64,000 bases of DNA from Rhizophagus clarus. Lineage: Eukaryota > Glomeromycota > Glomeromycetes > Glomerales > Glomeraceae. How positions within the stretch are numbered: the stretch's first letter is position 1; every line of letters begins with the position of its first letter. The position numbers were made by a program, and so were the translations under genes. Shown here piece after piece: positions 1 through 11,830 of this stretch. The stretch covers positions 62,001-126,000 of the forward strand of contig BLAL01000285.1 in assembly GCA_015698045.1 (NCBI GenBank), in the 5' to 3' direction. The notes under the pieces are model-generated. The model searched no databases. It had not been told where the DNA came from and saw only the letters and a list, made by a program, of their open reading frames with translations.

Positions 1-44
1 TCAATCACGAATAAATAGTCCACATCATTTTGAAAACGGCGATA
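1..44 (-). repeat. MITE end inside the kinase intron
   Basis: Read on the minus strand, positions 44 to 2 match the plus strand at 1125-1167 with only a few differences (shared core CTATTTATTCGTGATTG). It is a second, inverted copy of that small element, cut by the window edge. Confidence 0.6.
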
Positions 45-66
45 AAAAATTAATAAAAATTTATAC

Positions 67-444
67 CTCGTTGAGAAATTCCAATGTAACATTTTTTGAA
101 TTATTTAAACTTTTTAATGCTACTTCTTTGTTTTGACATATTCTTTTCCAACTTTTAGTTTTATCATTCCAATTAGTTATAAATCCATCAGTCCAATTTG
201 CTTTATACACTTTACCATATCCTCCTTTTGCGATAAATTCAATATTATAAAATTTATCATAAGGTAACCATTCCAATACTTCTTCAGAATTATTTGCCAA
301 TAATTGAGTATTTTGAATAAATTTGTCAATGTCATTACTGCCACTAGTCCAATTTTCAAAGTCTTGTTGAAAATGTGCTGCATTACATCCTTTACACCAC
401 CTATATTCAGTATTTTTTCGATAACATACTATGCATGGACTCAT
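67..444 (-). CDS. Protein kinase, first exon only (gene runs off the left edge)
   Basis: This is the first exon (126 codons) of a protein kinase of the expanded Rhizophagus type. It starts at the ATG at 444-442 and ends at a GAG|GTATAA splice donor at 67/66. Visible parts are two CxxC pairs (C4/C7 and C17/C20), which may form a small zinc-binding head; a glycine-rich loop (AKGGYGKVYKANW, about residues 72-84); and the ATP-binding lysine in VALKSL (K111). The catalytic loop and DFG would lie in exon 2, outside the window. Exon length and splice phase match the complete kinase at 30421-31745, a clear paralogue. A MITE end lies in the intron, so whether exon 2 still follows cannot be told from here. 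Confidence 0.85.
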
Positions 445-507
445 TTTTTTAGATAAATTATTTGAAAAAAAAAAAAAAATTTAAGGTCGAACAAAAATTG
501 CATATCA

Positions 508-516
508 CTTTATATA
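508..516 (-). promoter_or_regulatory. TATA-like box of the left-edge kinase
   Basis: On the minus strand this reads TATATAAAG, about 65 bases upstream of the ATG at 444. The kinase at 41027-42367 has a TATATAAG box at nearly the same distance (42435-42444). Confidence 0.5.
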
Positions 517-1124
517 AAAAAATTCAATGTGATCGACATTCAGTTTGTTTGTTACAAAATGTACCTAAGCCACGATGTCGTATTGTTAATCAACAATCAA
601 GCAATGTAATACATTACACAAACAAATATTAGAAGTACTTTGGCGAAAACAAACTTAGCCAATATACAATACAGAAAGGAAATTCAAAAAAAAAAAAAAA
701 GAATTCTGCGACAGAATATGACAATATATTGCATGGATCATCATATAAGACAAAGCAAAGAACTTCAGTTATTAAGGAACTAATATCAACATGATGTTCT
801 CAAAGAGAGCATTTCTGGAAATCTGAACAAAATTCGTATTTTCTAATAAGACTGATTTTTGAAAAAAAAGCTTAATTATGCTGTTGACGTTACAAGAATA
901 TGTTATACCGAATTTAATCAGTTCAAAGATTACAAAGGAGATGAAATATTTTTTTAAAAAAAATTCATAATTTAGTATTGGTAACGATGCATCTAATTTC
1001 TAACATAACATTTAATCTTCTAATTGTCTAATAATTACGAACTTTATTTTCGTTGTCATGCATATATGTATATACTGTATATAGATAATTAAATTTTTTC
1101 GAATATAATTGGATACACGTGAAT
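517..1124. other. AT-rich intergenic stretch
   Basis: Upstream region of the left-edge kinase. Poly-A runs and no coding signal that I can support. Confidence 0.5.
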
Positions 1125-1256
1125 TATCACCGTTTTCAAAATTGTGTGGGCTATTTATTCGTGATTGGATATTCGAATGCCGATATTCGTCCGGTTTTCG
1201 GTTTTCCTTTTTTTTTTATTCGAATATAACTGCATTCATTATTTGAATACGGCGAT
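1125..1256 (+). mobile_element. Short MITE with inverted ends
   Basis: It begins TATCACCGTTTTCAAA and ends with the near-complement TTTGAATACGGCGATA. The flanks fit a TA duplication (Tc1/mariner-like), but the ends are too short for a firm family call. Confidence 0.5.
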
Positions 1257-1667
1257 AAATTGACAAATTTATATTGTAAATTTTAACAAATGAAAGTACA
1301 CTATAATTATTATGTTAACGGTTTCTCATTTCTGGGCTCTGGTTTCCGAGATAAACCTAGGCTAAGTGTGGAGGAAGTGGAGCTTTACCAACCTTTATAA
1401 AAAATATTGTAATAAAACTTACATTTGTATTAGGATTTTTGTACATAATATATTGTTTTTTTAAAGGTTCCGATTAAGTACCGTTTTACTTTCTTCATAT
1501 AAATTACTATTGAATTATTTATTCTTATTGACGTATACTCGTATAATGTCACGATGAAATCATGGTTCTCGGATATAATTATTTCTTCTACAAAAAAAAA
1601 ATGCCTCATGAAAATATTTACGGAAAATATTTGCGGTAAATCTTTTTTTTTTTTTAAATAAAAAAAA
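1257..1667. other. AT-rich intergenic stretch
   Basis: Nothing supportable is seen apart from homopolymer runs near 1590-1670. Confidence 0.4.
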
Positions 1668-1790
1668 ATAAATAATAAAATTTCCGCATAGAAAAAAATA
1701 AATCTGAAATGGGATTATTAATATTTATAATCAAAAATGCCTTTGAATTTACACATTTTTTACTTATTGTTGATTGTCCATTATCCATTA
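1668..1790 (+). repeat. Dispersed repeat, copy 1 (inverted partner at 11698-11830)
   Basis: About 120 bases match the reverse complement of 11698-11830 at roughly 95 percent by eye. Shared blocks include TTTCCGCATAGAAAAAAATA and TTACTTATTGTTGATTGTCC. The two copies point toward each other across the 6370-11310 gene. Confidence 0.75.
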
Positions 1791-1801
1791 TCTGTTATAT
1801 A

Positions 1802-2397
1802 TCGATCGACATAAAATTTTTTCCACCCCACGTGATCTTAAATAATTTGCTACCCGTGCAGGGATGCAAACGGTCGGTCACGGTCGGTAACCGGTTACCT
1901 TTGACCGACCGACCGTTTTGGCTGACCGTTTTCCTGACCGTTTAACCGACCGTTTGACCGACCACTTTTTTCCTTTTATCGAATTTAGTCAAGACAAAAC
2001 GTTAAAAAGTGTTTTTGTTAGCGAATTTAATCAAAAAAAAAACTGTATTTACTTTTTTATTCATTAAATTCATTAAAAGAAATGTCAAATGAATAAGGTT
2101 GATTAAATGGTCGATTTGCAGTCGGTTAAACGGTCGGTCTTCGAAGCCTTTAACCGACTGATATCGGTCACGGTCATAACCGGTCATGACCGGTTAATAA
2201 CCGTGACCGCTGCCATCCCTATACCCGTGTCACATCCCTCCACTTTCTCATTTTTCATAAGTATTCTGAGACATTTTTTTTCGGTGTTTAAATAGGCCTA
2301 TTGTTCGTCACGCTGTTAATTTCTTAATTCTGGCCAAATCTAATAATTCCGGCCAAAGTCACGTGGGGTGAAAATTTTATGGCGATACTGTGGTAGA
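1802..2397. mobile_element. TIR element carrying a nested MITE
   Basis: Inverted ends share CATAAAATTTT followed by CACCCCACGTGA (left about 1811-1835, right about 2356-2384). The direct repeat ATTATCTGTTATA flanks it (1789-1801 and 2398-2410) and may be its target duplication. The 1861-2220 element is inserted inside. The family is unclear, perhaps Mutator-like. Confidence 0.4.
1861..2220. mobile_element. MITE of the GGGATGGCAACGGTC family, copy 1
   Basis: It starts GGGATGCAAACGGTCGG and ends GACCGCTGCCATCCC. Both ends are packed with CGGTC/GACCG subterminal repeats. A second copy with clean TA duplications lies at 35283-35564. Confidence 0.75.
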
Positions 2398-2410
2398 TTA
2401 TCTGTTATAG

Positions 2411-2985
2411 TATGATAACGTATAATTGATTAGTAAATTGATTTATTTTCTTTGGTTAGCATATTTACAAGAACAAATTTAAAAGAATTTTGATGCACTT
2501 TAAAATCATTTCTATTAAGGAAAGGAACATGGGGTCTTACTATTATCAGAGAATTTAAACAAGATGCAATAAAAAATTGAAAGCATTGGTTTCAAATTTT
2601 TTTTCTTCTGAAGTTTTTCTCAACTTTATTCCTAATTCCTCTTCTTTTTATAACTAGTTTTTTCTTATCTTTTACCTTTACAGCTATGAAAGGACCACCC
2701 AATTCATTTTTGCTCTGAAATTTCATACGCAGTCATACGCAATCATATGATCATATCAACAGTAATTCTGGCCAAGTTTATAATATCAGCCGAAGTTAAA
2801 AAATATGTCCTAATATGGATGTTTGTGTATCATGTATATCTATACCCAGAAAAGACTAATTCTAGCATAACCGGTATCATAAATTTGGCCGGAATTACAG
2901 AGTTGAACTACTTATATCTTTGGCTGAATTTTATAATTCTGCCAGAATTACTATAATAGTCAATCATGACACGTGATACGGATAG
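2411..2985. other. Intergenic stretch
   Basis: AT-rich. Repeated short phrases such as TTCTGGCCAAATT/TTCCGGCCAAAG near 2330-2360 and 2765-2950 hint at older, eroded repeats. No gene is seen. Confidence 0.4.
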
Positions 2986-3159
2986 CCACTGGGTAGTGTT
3001 TGGATCCGGATAGAAACCGTCATCCGGATAAAATAAAAAAATTATCCGGTTTTTATCCGGGTTATCCGTCTCGGATAAAAATCCGGATATATCCGGATAA
3101 AAACCGAAATCCGGATAAATTTTTATAAAAATTTTTTTTGTAGATCGGTTTTAAAATAA

Positions 3160-3535
3160 ATTTCGTGGTACTTATTTGTGGCTATTAATTAAATTAGTTG
3201 CAATTATTAATTAAAATCATAAAAACAATAGCATTTATTAGTTAAAATCGTGGCATTTATTTAATTAAAATCATGGCATTATTTGATTAAATTGATGGCT
3301 TTAAATTTGTGGCTTTATTTAAATTAAATTCCACCATTTATATGATTAAATTCATAGCATTTATTTGTTTAAATTCGTGGCATTTATTTGATTAATTGGT
3401 GGCTTTAAATTTGTGCATGGCTTTATTTAAATCAAATTCATAGCATTTATATGATAAATTCGTGGCATTTATATGATTAAATTCGTGACATTTATATGAT
3501 TAAATTTGTGGCATTTATTTGATTGAAATTTATGC
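3160..3535. repeat. Degenerate tandem repeat inside the hAT-like element
   Basis: About a dozen diverged copies of a 25-30 bp unit close to AAATTCGTGGCATTTATTTG followed by ATTA. Confidence 0.7.
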
Positions 3536-3681
3536 ACATTTGTGCCAATTAAAATTTGCAAAATTTTATTAATTAAATTTTGATTTATGAATTATTTATT
3601 TTTTATCAAAATTAATCTAGCTCTAAGCCTTAATTGAAATAAATAAATAGTGCATTTATTTTTATTAGTGTTTTATGTTTA

Positions 3682-4256
3682 CCCTATAAAAAATAAGTGT
3701 CCAGATAATGTCCGGAAAATGTCCAGAAAAATTATCTAAAATATTGTCCAGAAATTGTCCGGAAATGTATTTTTGTAAAATTTGCCACAAAAGATGATCA
3801 ATGGATAGATGATCATCATTATTCCTTAACCCAAAATTTTTATATCATAGATATATAGTATTTTTGTCTGCTCTGCAATTTTAATTAGTACGACAGAAAA
3901 GGTTTTGAATGTCAGTTTTGTGCTTTTTGCATTTTTTTACAAAATTAATTTATCCTTTTTTGGAAATAGTATCCAGAATTTGTCCTGAACTTTTTCATGT
4001 CCGGAATTTGTCTATCTGGTTTTTTACTATGTCCAGAATTTGTCCAGGTTTTACTGTCCAGAATTTGTCCAAAATTTTATACCGAACAAATACTGGATGA
4101 ATTCTGGACAAAGTTAGGACATGTCAAAATTTTAAGTATCAGAAGTGTGTCAGACATGTACCAAAAAAGTGGACATTTTCCAGACACATCAGATTTATTC
4201 CGGACATTTTCCAGACATTTTTGATAACATTTTCCGGACATTTATTTTTTATAGGG
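3682..4256. mobile_element. Harbinger-like MITE nested in the hAT-like element
   Basis: The inverted ends are CCCTATAAAAAATAAGTGTC and its near complement (21 bp, one mismatch), flanked by TTA on both sides (3679-3681 and 4257-4259). A 3-bp TTA duplication is typical of PIF/Harbinger. Subterminal TGTCC(A/G)GAA motifs repeat at both ends. The interior has short ORFs built from these motifs and no gene. Confidence 0.85.
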
Positions 4257-4688
4257 TTATTATGTAAAATGTTTTTTAAATAAAGTGAATTTTACTTTTA
4301 TTAAATGAGATGATAAATCTTTTAGTAAATTATATTTTTTTACTCTTTTATTGAATAATTCTATTCTAAACAGTATAAAATTTATTGTATTATATAAAAT
4401 AAATTCTAAATCATGATAAAATAATTTTATTAAACAAATAACTCTTTTTTTTATTAATAAATCAATGATACAAATAGAATATTTTACACATGAAATGAAA
4501 ATTAAAAGAATAAAATAAAAATCAAAAAAAAAAAAAATTTTTTTTATCCGGATTCCGGGTCAACCCGGATAATTTTTAACCGGATTCTTATCCGGGTAAA
4601 AACCGCAATTATCCGGATATCCGAAAAAAAAAAATTATCCGGATTCATCCTGTTGAATCCGGTTACGGATCCAAACACTACCACTGGG

Positions 4689-5436
4689 TGGTCTCGTTTT
4701 GCAACTGGCTGTAGATGATAAAATAAAGAAATTTTAATTCGGATTGTGGTTATTTTTTTATCCTCTTAGTCCGAAGCACTAGGTAGATAGCTAACGTTAG
4801 TGCTGGTTTTGTTGGTGTCTTAGACTTATATAACTTTATGGATTTACTTTATGTACTGTACTTCTTCAGTTGTTTTCTACTTCGAATTATACTGTAATTG
4901 TGTCTGTAGATTATTGTTGAAATTCCGTTAAAATTATTAGTCCGGAGTGTAACGAAGGACTATGCAAAGGTCACACAAAATGTCAGTCTGTCCGCAGAAG
5001 TCAGATGTCCAGAATTACATTATTATTGTATACACCCTATCGTACTGTACTATGTTATTGATCACTTTATAATAGTAATATACGAATTTTCATTTTCTAG
5101 TTGTTTTTATAACATTAATGATAATGATAACGTAGAAAGTATAGCTATCATTAAGGACACTTTTAAAACTTTATATTTTAATTTTTATTAAAATTGATAA
5201 TAACAAAGGATTGTTATTCAGAACTTCTTATTTGAAACAGAACTTATAAATTCATATTTTCGTATATAGATACCGAGAAATCGCATATTGCGCACGTGCG
5301 ATCTTGTAAACATTACATGTCAGTACTATAATTTTATATTTATTACTAGAATCATATGACCCATATGACCAATCAAATTACCGTGTTGGATCGTCGGCAA
5401 TTTTAAAGTACCGAAATTGAAGGGCTGCGAAATTCC
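4689..5436. other. Intergenic stretch
   Basis: No coding or repeat signal that I can support. Confidence 0.4.
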
Positions 5437-5660
5437 AAAGGTTGGGGTCGTCTAAAGCGGGGGTAAGTCGCCCGATTTATACAGATTTTTGGCCCTTAAG
5501 AAATTGCGAATGTGACAAATAGTTGTGTGACATATAGGATTTTATTAACTGAAAAATTTCAGAATACTTAATAAAAATGAAAGAGTAGAGGGGTGTGACA
5601 CGGGTGACAAATATTTTACTATTATCACGTGATTTGCCCCGCTTTAGACATCCCCCAAAG
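5437..5660. mobile_element. MITE with GTCTAAAGCGGGG ends
   Basis: The left end GGTTGGGGTCGTCTAAAGCG and the right end (reverse complement) TTTGGGGGATGTCTAAAGCG are inverted repeats. ATCACGTGAT lies just inside the right end. The inner phrase GAGGGGTGTGACAC also occurs, slightly changed, in the element at 23909-24155, so the two are related. A clear duplication was not found. Confidence 0.65.
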
Positions 5661-6275
5661 TTTGTAAATAAGTTTTATTTTATTTTTATTACTCTATTAG
5701 TAAAGAAATACATATTAGCTAAAAAAAAATTATTGTATCAGGTATCTTGCGAGTTTAGGGAGTGTTTAGGGGTAATTGACGCTATATCTGGGGACGTACA
5801 AAATTTTTTATTATAAATGAAGGGGTTTAAAACCTTGAGTACATTCGAAAAATATTTATATGTATTGCCTGGGTAAAATTAGATTTTTTATTTTTTTTTT
5901 TTAGAAAAAAAGGGGTATTCTACATAGCAGGGTACTGTTGCCCGCGTTATGTAGTAAATGACAAAAGCCTTTGATTTGTCAAATGGTCCGAACTCCGCGC
6001 CGTAGTGCAATTTTAGCAATTTAACAATTGGTTATTTACTGATAACAATGTTGAGATTAATTATTGTTATAAAGAATTATAACCCCCAAAAAATGCAGTA
6101 CACAAAGAAGTCGTTGTCATATGTAATACCATAAAAATTATATATACATACTTTCAAAAACCTTTTTTTGGCCTTATTCAACGATAATTCCCAACCCAAA
6201 AATGTAATACAAGAGTCAATGAATCTGATTATAGGAATGCGATCATCGTTACACAAGAATATGTTTGAAAGATGT
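5661..6275. other. Upstream region of the kinase-MACPF gene
   Basis: AT-rich, with no other feature supported. Confidence 0.4.
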
Positions 6276-6283
6276 TATATAAA
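6276..6283 (+). promoter_or_regulatory. TATA-like box of the kinase-MACPF gene
   Basis: TATATAAA, 94 bases upstream of the ATG at 6370. Confidence 0.45.
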
Positions 6284-6369
6284 TTTATAAATTTGTTATT
6301 TGTTTGAAAATCAATTATTATTCATATCTCATCTCTCGCCCTAAATTATTATATATTAACATAAAATCG

Positions 6370-9300
6370 ATGGAACAGCATACTAAAGAAGAAAATATAA
6401 AATATTATAGTTATAATGAATTTATAAATACAGATTTTAGTGTCAATAAGATACATAAAGCAAATTGGAAACAAGATGGAAAACTTGTAGCATTAAAATC
6501 ATTTAGTCTAAATAATGTAATAATTAAAGAAATCGTCAACGAGGTACGTAGATAGTTTTAAAATTTGTGTGCAAATCGTGTAACTTATATAACAACAGAC
6601 CCTCTTTCACCACTTTATCTGAACAAACAAAATATGCATAATGCATTAATTGTGGTTGCCGCAAATTTTATAAACTTCATGTTACTAAGAATTCTATTTT
6701 TACAGATAAAAATACAACGGGAAGCGGACTTCAATAACGTGATGATAAAATTGTACGGAATAACTAAAACTGATACAGGTGAATAATTCATCTTTACCGA
6801 ATTAAACAACTCGTCTCATCGCATCCACTGAACTTATACCAATTTTTTTTTTTTGATTTTAGATGAACATTTATTAGTAGTAGAATACGCAGGAAGCACG
6901 CTTCGTAATTACTTGGAAAAGAATTTTCTCTCGTTAAATTGGAAAGATAAATGTGAATTAGCCATTCAATTATCAGGAGCAGTGAAGTTTTTGCATGAGA
7001 GAGGAATCGTGCATAAAGATTTACATTCAATAAGTATACTAGTACAGAAAAATTCCATTAGATTAGCAGACTCTGGATTAAGTAAACGTATTATGGATGC
7101 TAGTGAAACATGGTTAGACACAATTCCTTATACTGACCCACAAGGTTTTCAAAGATTCGACATTGAAGAAATAACTTCGGATGCAGTACAAAAATTTGAA
7201 TTGAACGAGAAAAGCGATGTTTACAGCGTTGGAGTTTTATTATGGGAATTATCTAGTGGGAAAAAACCTTTTTCTGGTAAAGAATATGGTTTATTTTTGG
7301 CTAAGGAAATTATACAAGGATTAAGAGAAGCCATTGTAAAGGGCACGCCTGAAAAATACCATACTCTTTATGAAAGTAAGTAATTATATTTTCGTATGTT
7401 TTTAAAAAAAAAAAAAAAGTGTACACATAAAAAAACAACAATCTTTTTAGGGTGTTGGAATGGCAATGCAAATAAGAGACCAAAAATTCAGGAAGTTGTT
7501 ACAACATTAAAGTCAATGGTATCATCGCTGGATCTGGAATATTCTGAGTCGGCAAATAGTTTATTATATAAACAACAACAGTTATTAGTCCAACAACTTA
7601 AGTCGAATCATGGATTATTCTTAAATGGATATAACATAGGACCAAGTAAACAAGCTGTATTTACTAAAGATGGCGAATTGAATATAAGTTTATATAAGGG
7701 TCAACCTTTAGTGTACACTTCCGTAAATGATCGTAACTCTCGAGTAAATCTATTGAGTTTTAATTCAGATAATGATGTTGAACTTCACGAATCTCTTGGA
7801 CCATCAGACATATGTATTAATTTTCCTGTTGCTGTAATTACATTTGCTGCTGATTTATCAGAGTCTTTTTTAAACTTTACCGGTGAAGATGGAGTATCGT
7901 TACATGATATATACGGTCATCTATTCCCGAGAAAGATTTTAATTGGCGGTAAATTATTTATCAATAATCTTAAAATAGCAACCGCAACACAAATTGACAT
8001 GTTTAAATCTTTCTTAACCTGGATACATGATTTAGCTAAATATAAAAAAGAAATTCCATTTAAAAACTTGCCCGCTTTAAATTTTTTTCCAAAAATAGTA
8101 ACAACAAAAGGAGTGAATTTAAATACTCAAGAAGAATTAATTGATTGGATGAATAAATTATATCAATATGATGCGCATGAAATAATTTCTTATAATAGTC
8201 TCGTCCCAGTTTCTCAATTAAAGTTCGACAAGATATTATTAGTAGATGAGATACAACCTGGAATTGCCAATTATAAAAAGAAATTGAGCTTAGATAATTG
8301 GGTCGGTGATTCATTATATGCTAATATAACAAAATGGGTTAAGGAATTTCATCTTCTTCATGGTTTAATAATTGATCAAAATTTTGAATTTGGAATTAGT
8401 AAGGAGGTTGCTATTGATTTAATTAACTTTCCTAATATAGATTCAAATAATAACTTTCATTTGGAAATTGTGAAACCGACAACCATTTTAGAAGAGATTT
8501 TGATCAATAATAATATTTTTTCGACTAAGAATGATAACAAAAATATTTGTTCTTTTCCATTTATTAAAGTATCGGATGATCAAAGTAATAAGAATTACGT
8601 TTATTTTCTTTTAAAATACGAAAGATATAATATCTTATTAAATAGAGATATTATTAGGCCTTCAAATAAATTCAAACAAGCTATAGAAAAAGCACTTAAA
8701 AGTATGAAACCACATATGTGTTTACAAAAGGTTTTTGACGAATATGGACATTTTTTCCCATTAAATTTCATATTAGGAAAATCTTTTAAAAATACCATAG
8801 AAAATTCACTTATCCCTTCAAAAAAGATTGTTTTAGTATCACCGATATTTGATTCTATAAGATCACATTTAGCAGACTTTAATATTTCATGTCTTTTAAC
8901 ACAAAATGGAGATATTGTTGAAGGTGATTTATCTGAATGGATTCAAAATATAAATGATTCAATAAATGATTTGGAAATTGTTGAATCTAATAAAATAATT
9001 TCTTTATATGAAATTCTTGAAGAAAATCAAAAGAAGAGAATAGATATCGTTTTGAATAAACAAGATAATTTTAAAATCATAATGGCTGGATGCGTTAGCT
9101 TAAAAGATTTAGATATTTCTAAACAGATAACTATAAATATAGAGCCATCATTAGAAAATAAAAATTACGAAGTATTTGGAACAATTATTTCAAAAGATAA
9201 TTTAAAAGTGGATAATCTTTTCGTTACATTTGGATCTTATGAAACTAATAATTTTTCTGCGATGATAAATATTTCAGAAAATGCAAATATCAACACAGAG

Positions 9301-11310
9301 GAATATTATATGTTGTGGATGATAATTGGAAATCCTTCAAAATTATCGGTATTTTGTCCCAAAAATCGTGAATTGCAAGTTGATTATATAAAGGAATCTA
9401 TTAAGTTACAGCGTGACGATTCTTTCTATTCAATCAGAACCTCTCGACAGTTATCTCAAGGATTTGAAATCTTTATTAATTGTTTTAAGCCTATAAATAT
9501 TAAATTAACCGGATGGTCAAAGAATTGTATTCATTTAAATATTTCAAAATCAAATTACACTCAAAGTGAAATAGATAATGTTGAAATAGCCATTTGTGTT
9601 TTAAGTTCGGATCATGAAAACCCAAAGATTGATGTTAATGGAAAGAGAGAATATATTTTTACAGAGTATAATTATTTGGACATACAAAAATACATTAATA
9701 GCAATTATCCAACAAAAGAAGAAAGAGAAAAATTAACCAAGTTTATTATTAGTAGGAAAAATCTAGAAGGGCATTTAGATTTATCTGAGTTTGTCAATTT
9801 AGAGAAAATAGATTGTTCTGAAAATCAAATCACTAGTCTAGATATCAGCAAAAATAAGCTGTTAACTGAGATTGATTGTTCCAAGAACAAATTGACTAAT
9901 TTAGATCTAAGCAATTGCTTGAAGATTATTTCTATCAAAGCTAATTGCAATCAACTTAAGAGTATAAAATTATCAGTTGTAAATAATGAAAGATTAAAAT
10001 ATTTAAATTTGCTTGATAATTCATTTTCTCAAGATTTAAATTGTTTTAGTCATTTTGTTAATTTAAAGGAATTGCTCATAGGAAATATTGATGAGGATAA
10101 GATTAAACAAGGTATATATAATCAGTTTTATGATAGTTTGGAACCTTTAAAAAATATCAGTGAATTGGAAAGTTTAAATATTAGTAATACAGATATAGAT
10201 GGTGGATTAGAATATTTATCTGATAGTATTAAGTGTCTTCAATGCCTGGCAAATAAAAGACCTGAAGCTAAAGTGAATAAAATATTTGAACAACTTGAGA
10301 TTTATGCTATGAGTATAACTGATGCTGCTCAGGGTAAATACAATTTAAGAGCATGGAAAGTAAACTGGAAATTGACTAAAGAAAAAGAAGCTCTTCAAAA
10401 TCAAATCAATCAAATTGAATTAACATTAGACACTCAATTTATAGAATTAATTAAAAAAGAAAACAGCTTAGATGTAGAAAAAGAAAACTTGATAGTAGAT
10501 AATAATCAAATTGAGGAAAAAATTAAAGTTTTGAAGCAATTGGCTAAAGTATTAAGTGATAAATTAAAACAAAAAGAGGATTATTACCTGCAAATAAAAC
10601 TACAATTATGTAACAAAGAAGAGTTATTAAGCTCTTTGACAATTGAACAAATTACCAAAAAGGAAGATTTGCGTAAAGAAATAATTGTTTTAGAAGGTCA
10701 GTTAGTAGATAAAAAAAAGGCTATTGAACAATTAGGAGAGGAACTTGAAAGAGTCAACGAAAAATTGAAAATTAAGGAGAATGAATCTGAAGATCTGAAA
10801 AATAAACTAAATGAAATTGAATTATCAAAATCTGTTATCAAAAATAAAAAGGAAGAATTAAATAATCTCAAAGAGGAATTAAAGCATAAAAGATGTTTTA
10901 CTAAAGATAATACATATGAATTACGAAATAAAATAAATGGCTTAAAAATTGATTTAAAAAATGATGAGGAATTATTACAAACTCAAACATTAAATTCCGA
11001 TAGAATAAAAAATGAACTTGAAAAGATCAGAAAAGATAAACAAATCCTTCTAGATGAACAAGAAGTTAAAAATGCCTATATAGGAAAACTTCAGAGTGAT
11101 AAGGACAATATACAATATAAGCTTAATATCCGTACTAACGAATACAGTGATAAAGAAGATATTATTAATGAACTTAAACAACAAAATAAGCAACTTATTG
11201 AGGAATTACAACGTAAATTAAATGAAGAAATTAAAAAAAGTAATAAATCTCAAAAAAAATTAGAAAAACTAAAGAAAGCCATTGAAGAGGATACTTCAGA
11301 TACAAATTAA
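6370..11310 (+). CDS. Degenerate protein kinase fused to two MACPF-like modules, LRRs and a coiled coil
   Basis: I read four exons, 6370-6543, 6706-6778, 6863-7375 and 7451-11310, giving about 1539 residues with all GT-AG junctions in phase. Residues 1-290 form a kinase domain of the Rhizophagus type. It keeps the lysine (ALKSF, K43) and catalytic aspartate (HKD, 133-135). The glycine loop is unrecognisable, the catalytic-loop asparagine is serine (140) and DFG is DSG (152-154), so it may be a weak or dead kinase. Two MACPF-like modules follow, with signatures YGHLFPRKILIGG (about 408) and YGHFFPLNFILG (about 684), each trailed by a W-containing stretch. LRRs lie at about 1010-1160 and a charged coiled coil at 1225-1539. 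The same MACPF-like pattern occurs alone at 61842-63911. A signalling or immunity role is only inference. Confidence 0.85.
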
Positions 11311-11697
11311 TATGATGATGTATAATAATTAAAAATGTAAACTTGTATGTGCAGGTTTGTTATTTAATCCTTTACAATGTACCTTCCAAAAAAAATGATG
11401 TAATGTACAATAAAGTTCTATATAGTAATTCTGTAAGAATATTTTACTTATAGGAGATTTAAAAATATATGAATGTTTAATAAGATTCTACTATAGTTCA
11501 ATGTCAAAAGATATGTACTTTAAAATGAAATTTTTTTATTGTTTTTTTTTATTATTTAGATCATATTAGTACAAAATTGGAAATAGGAAAATTTCTATTA
11601 AATTATGCTTTATACTTAGAATTTAGTCATAAAGAAAAATAAAGATGCTAAAAAATAATAAAAATTTTTAAGGTTCTATGTTAATTTTTTTTAATAC
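11311..11697 (+). other. 3' flank of the kinase-MACPF gene
   Basis: Contains ACAATAAAGTTC about 100 bases after the stop, a plausible polyadenylation signal. Otherwise AT-rich. Confidence 0.4.
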
Positions 11698-11830
11698 GGA
11701 CAATCAACAATAAGTAAAAAATGTGTAAATTCAAAGACATTTTTGACATTTTTGATTATAATTATTAATAATCCTATTTCAGGTTTATTTTTTTCTATGC
11801 GGAAATTTATTTATTTATTTTTTTTTTATT
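11698..11830 (-). repeat. Dispersed repeat, copy 2 (inverted relative to 1668-1790)
   Basis: Near-identical reverse complement of 1668-1790, with a small internal duplication of ACATTTTTG. The pair encloses about 9.9 kb, including the kinase-MACPF gene. Confidence 0.75.

Larger units (their letters stand above)
2994..4680. mobile_element. Non-autonomous hAT-like transposon (1.7 kb)
   Basis: A perfect 15-bp terminal inverted repeat TAGTGTTTGGATCCG bounds it, and the 8-bp duplication CCACTGGG flanks it exactly (2986-2993 and 4681-4688), as hAT elements make. ATCCGG motifs crowd both subterminal zones (about 3000-3115 and 4545-4675). There is no transposase. The interior holds a degenerate tandem repeat and a complete nested Harbinger-like MITE. 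Confidence 0.9.

Noticed and set aside
3909-4224. Short overlapping ORFs rich in CPEFVQ/CPELF-like phrases
   Set aside because: They translate the TGTCC(A/G)GAA repeats of the nested MITE.
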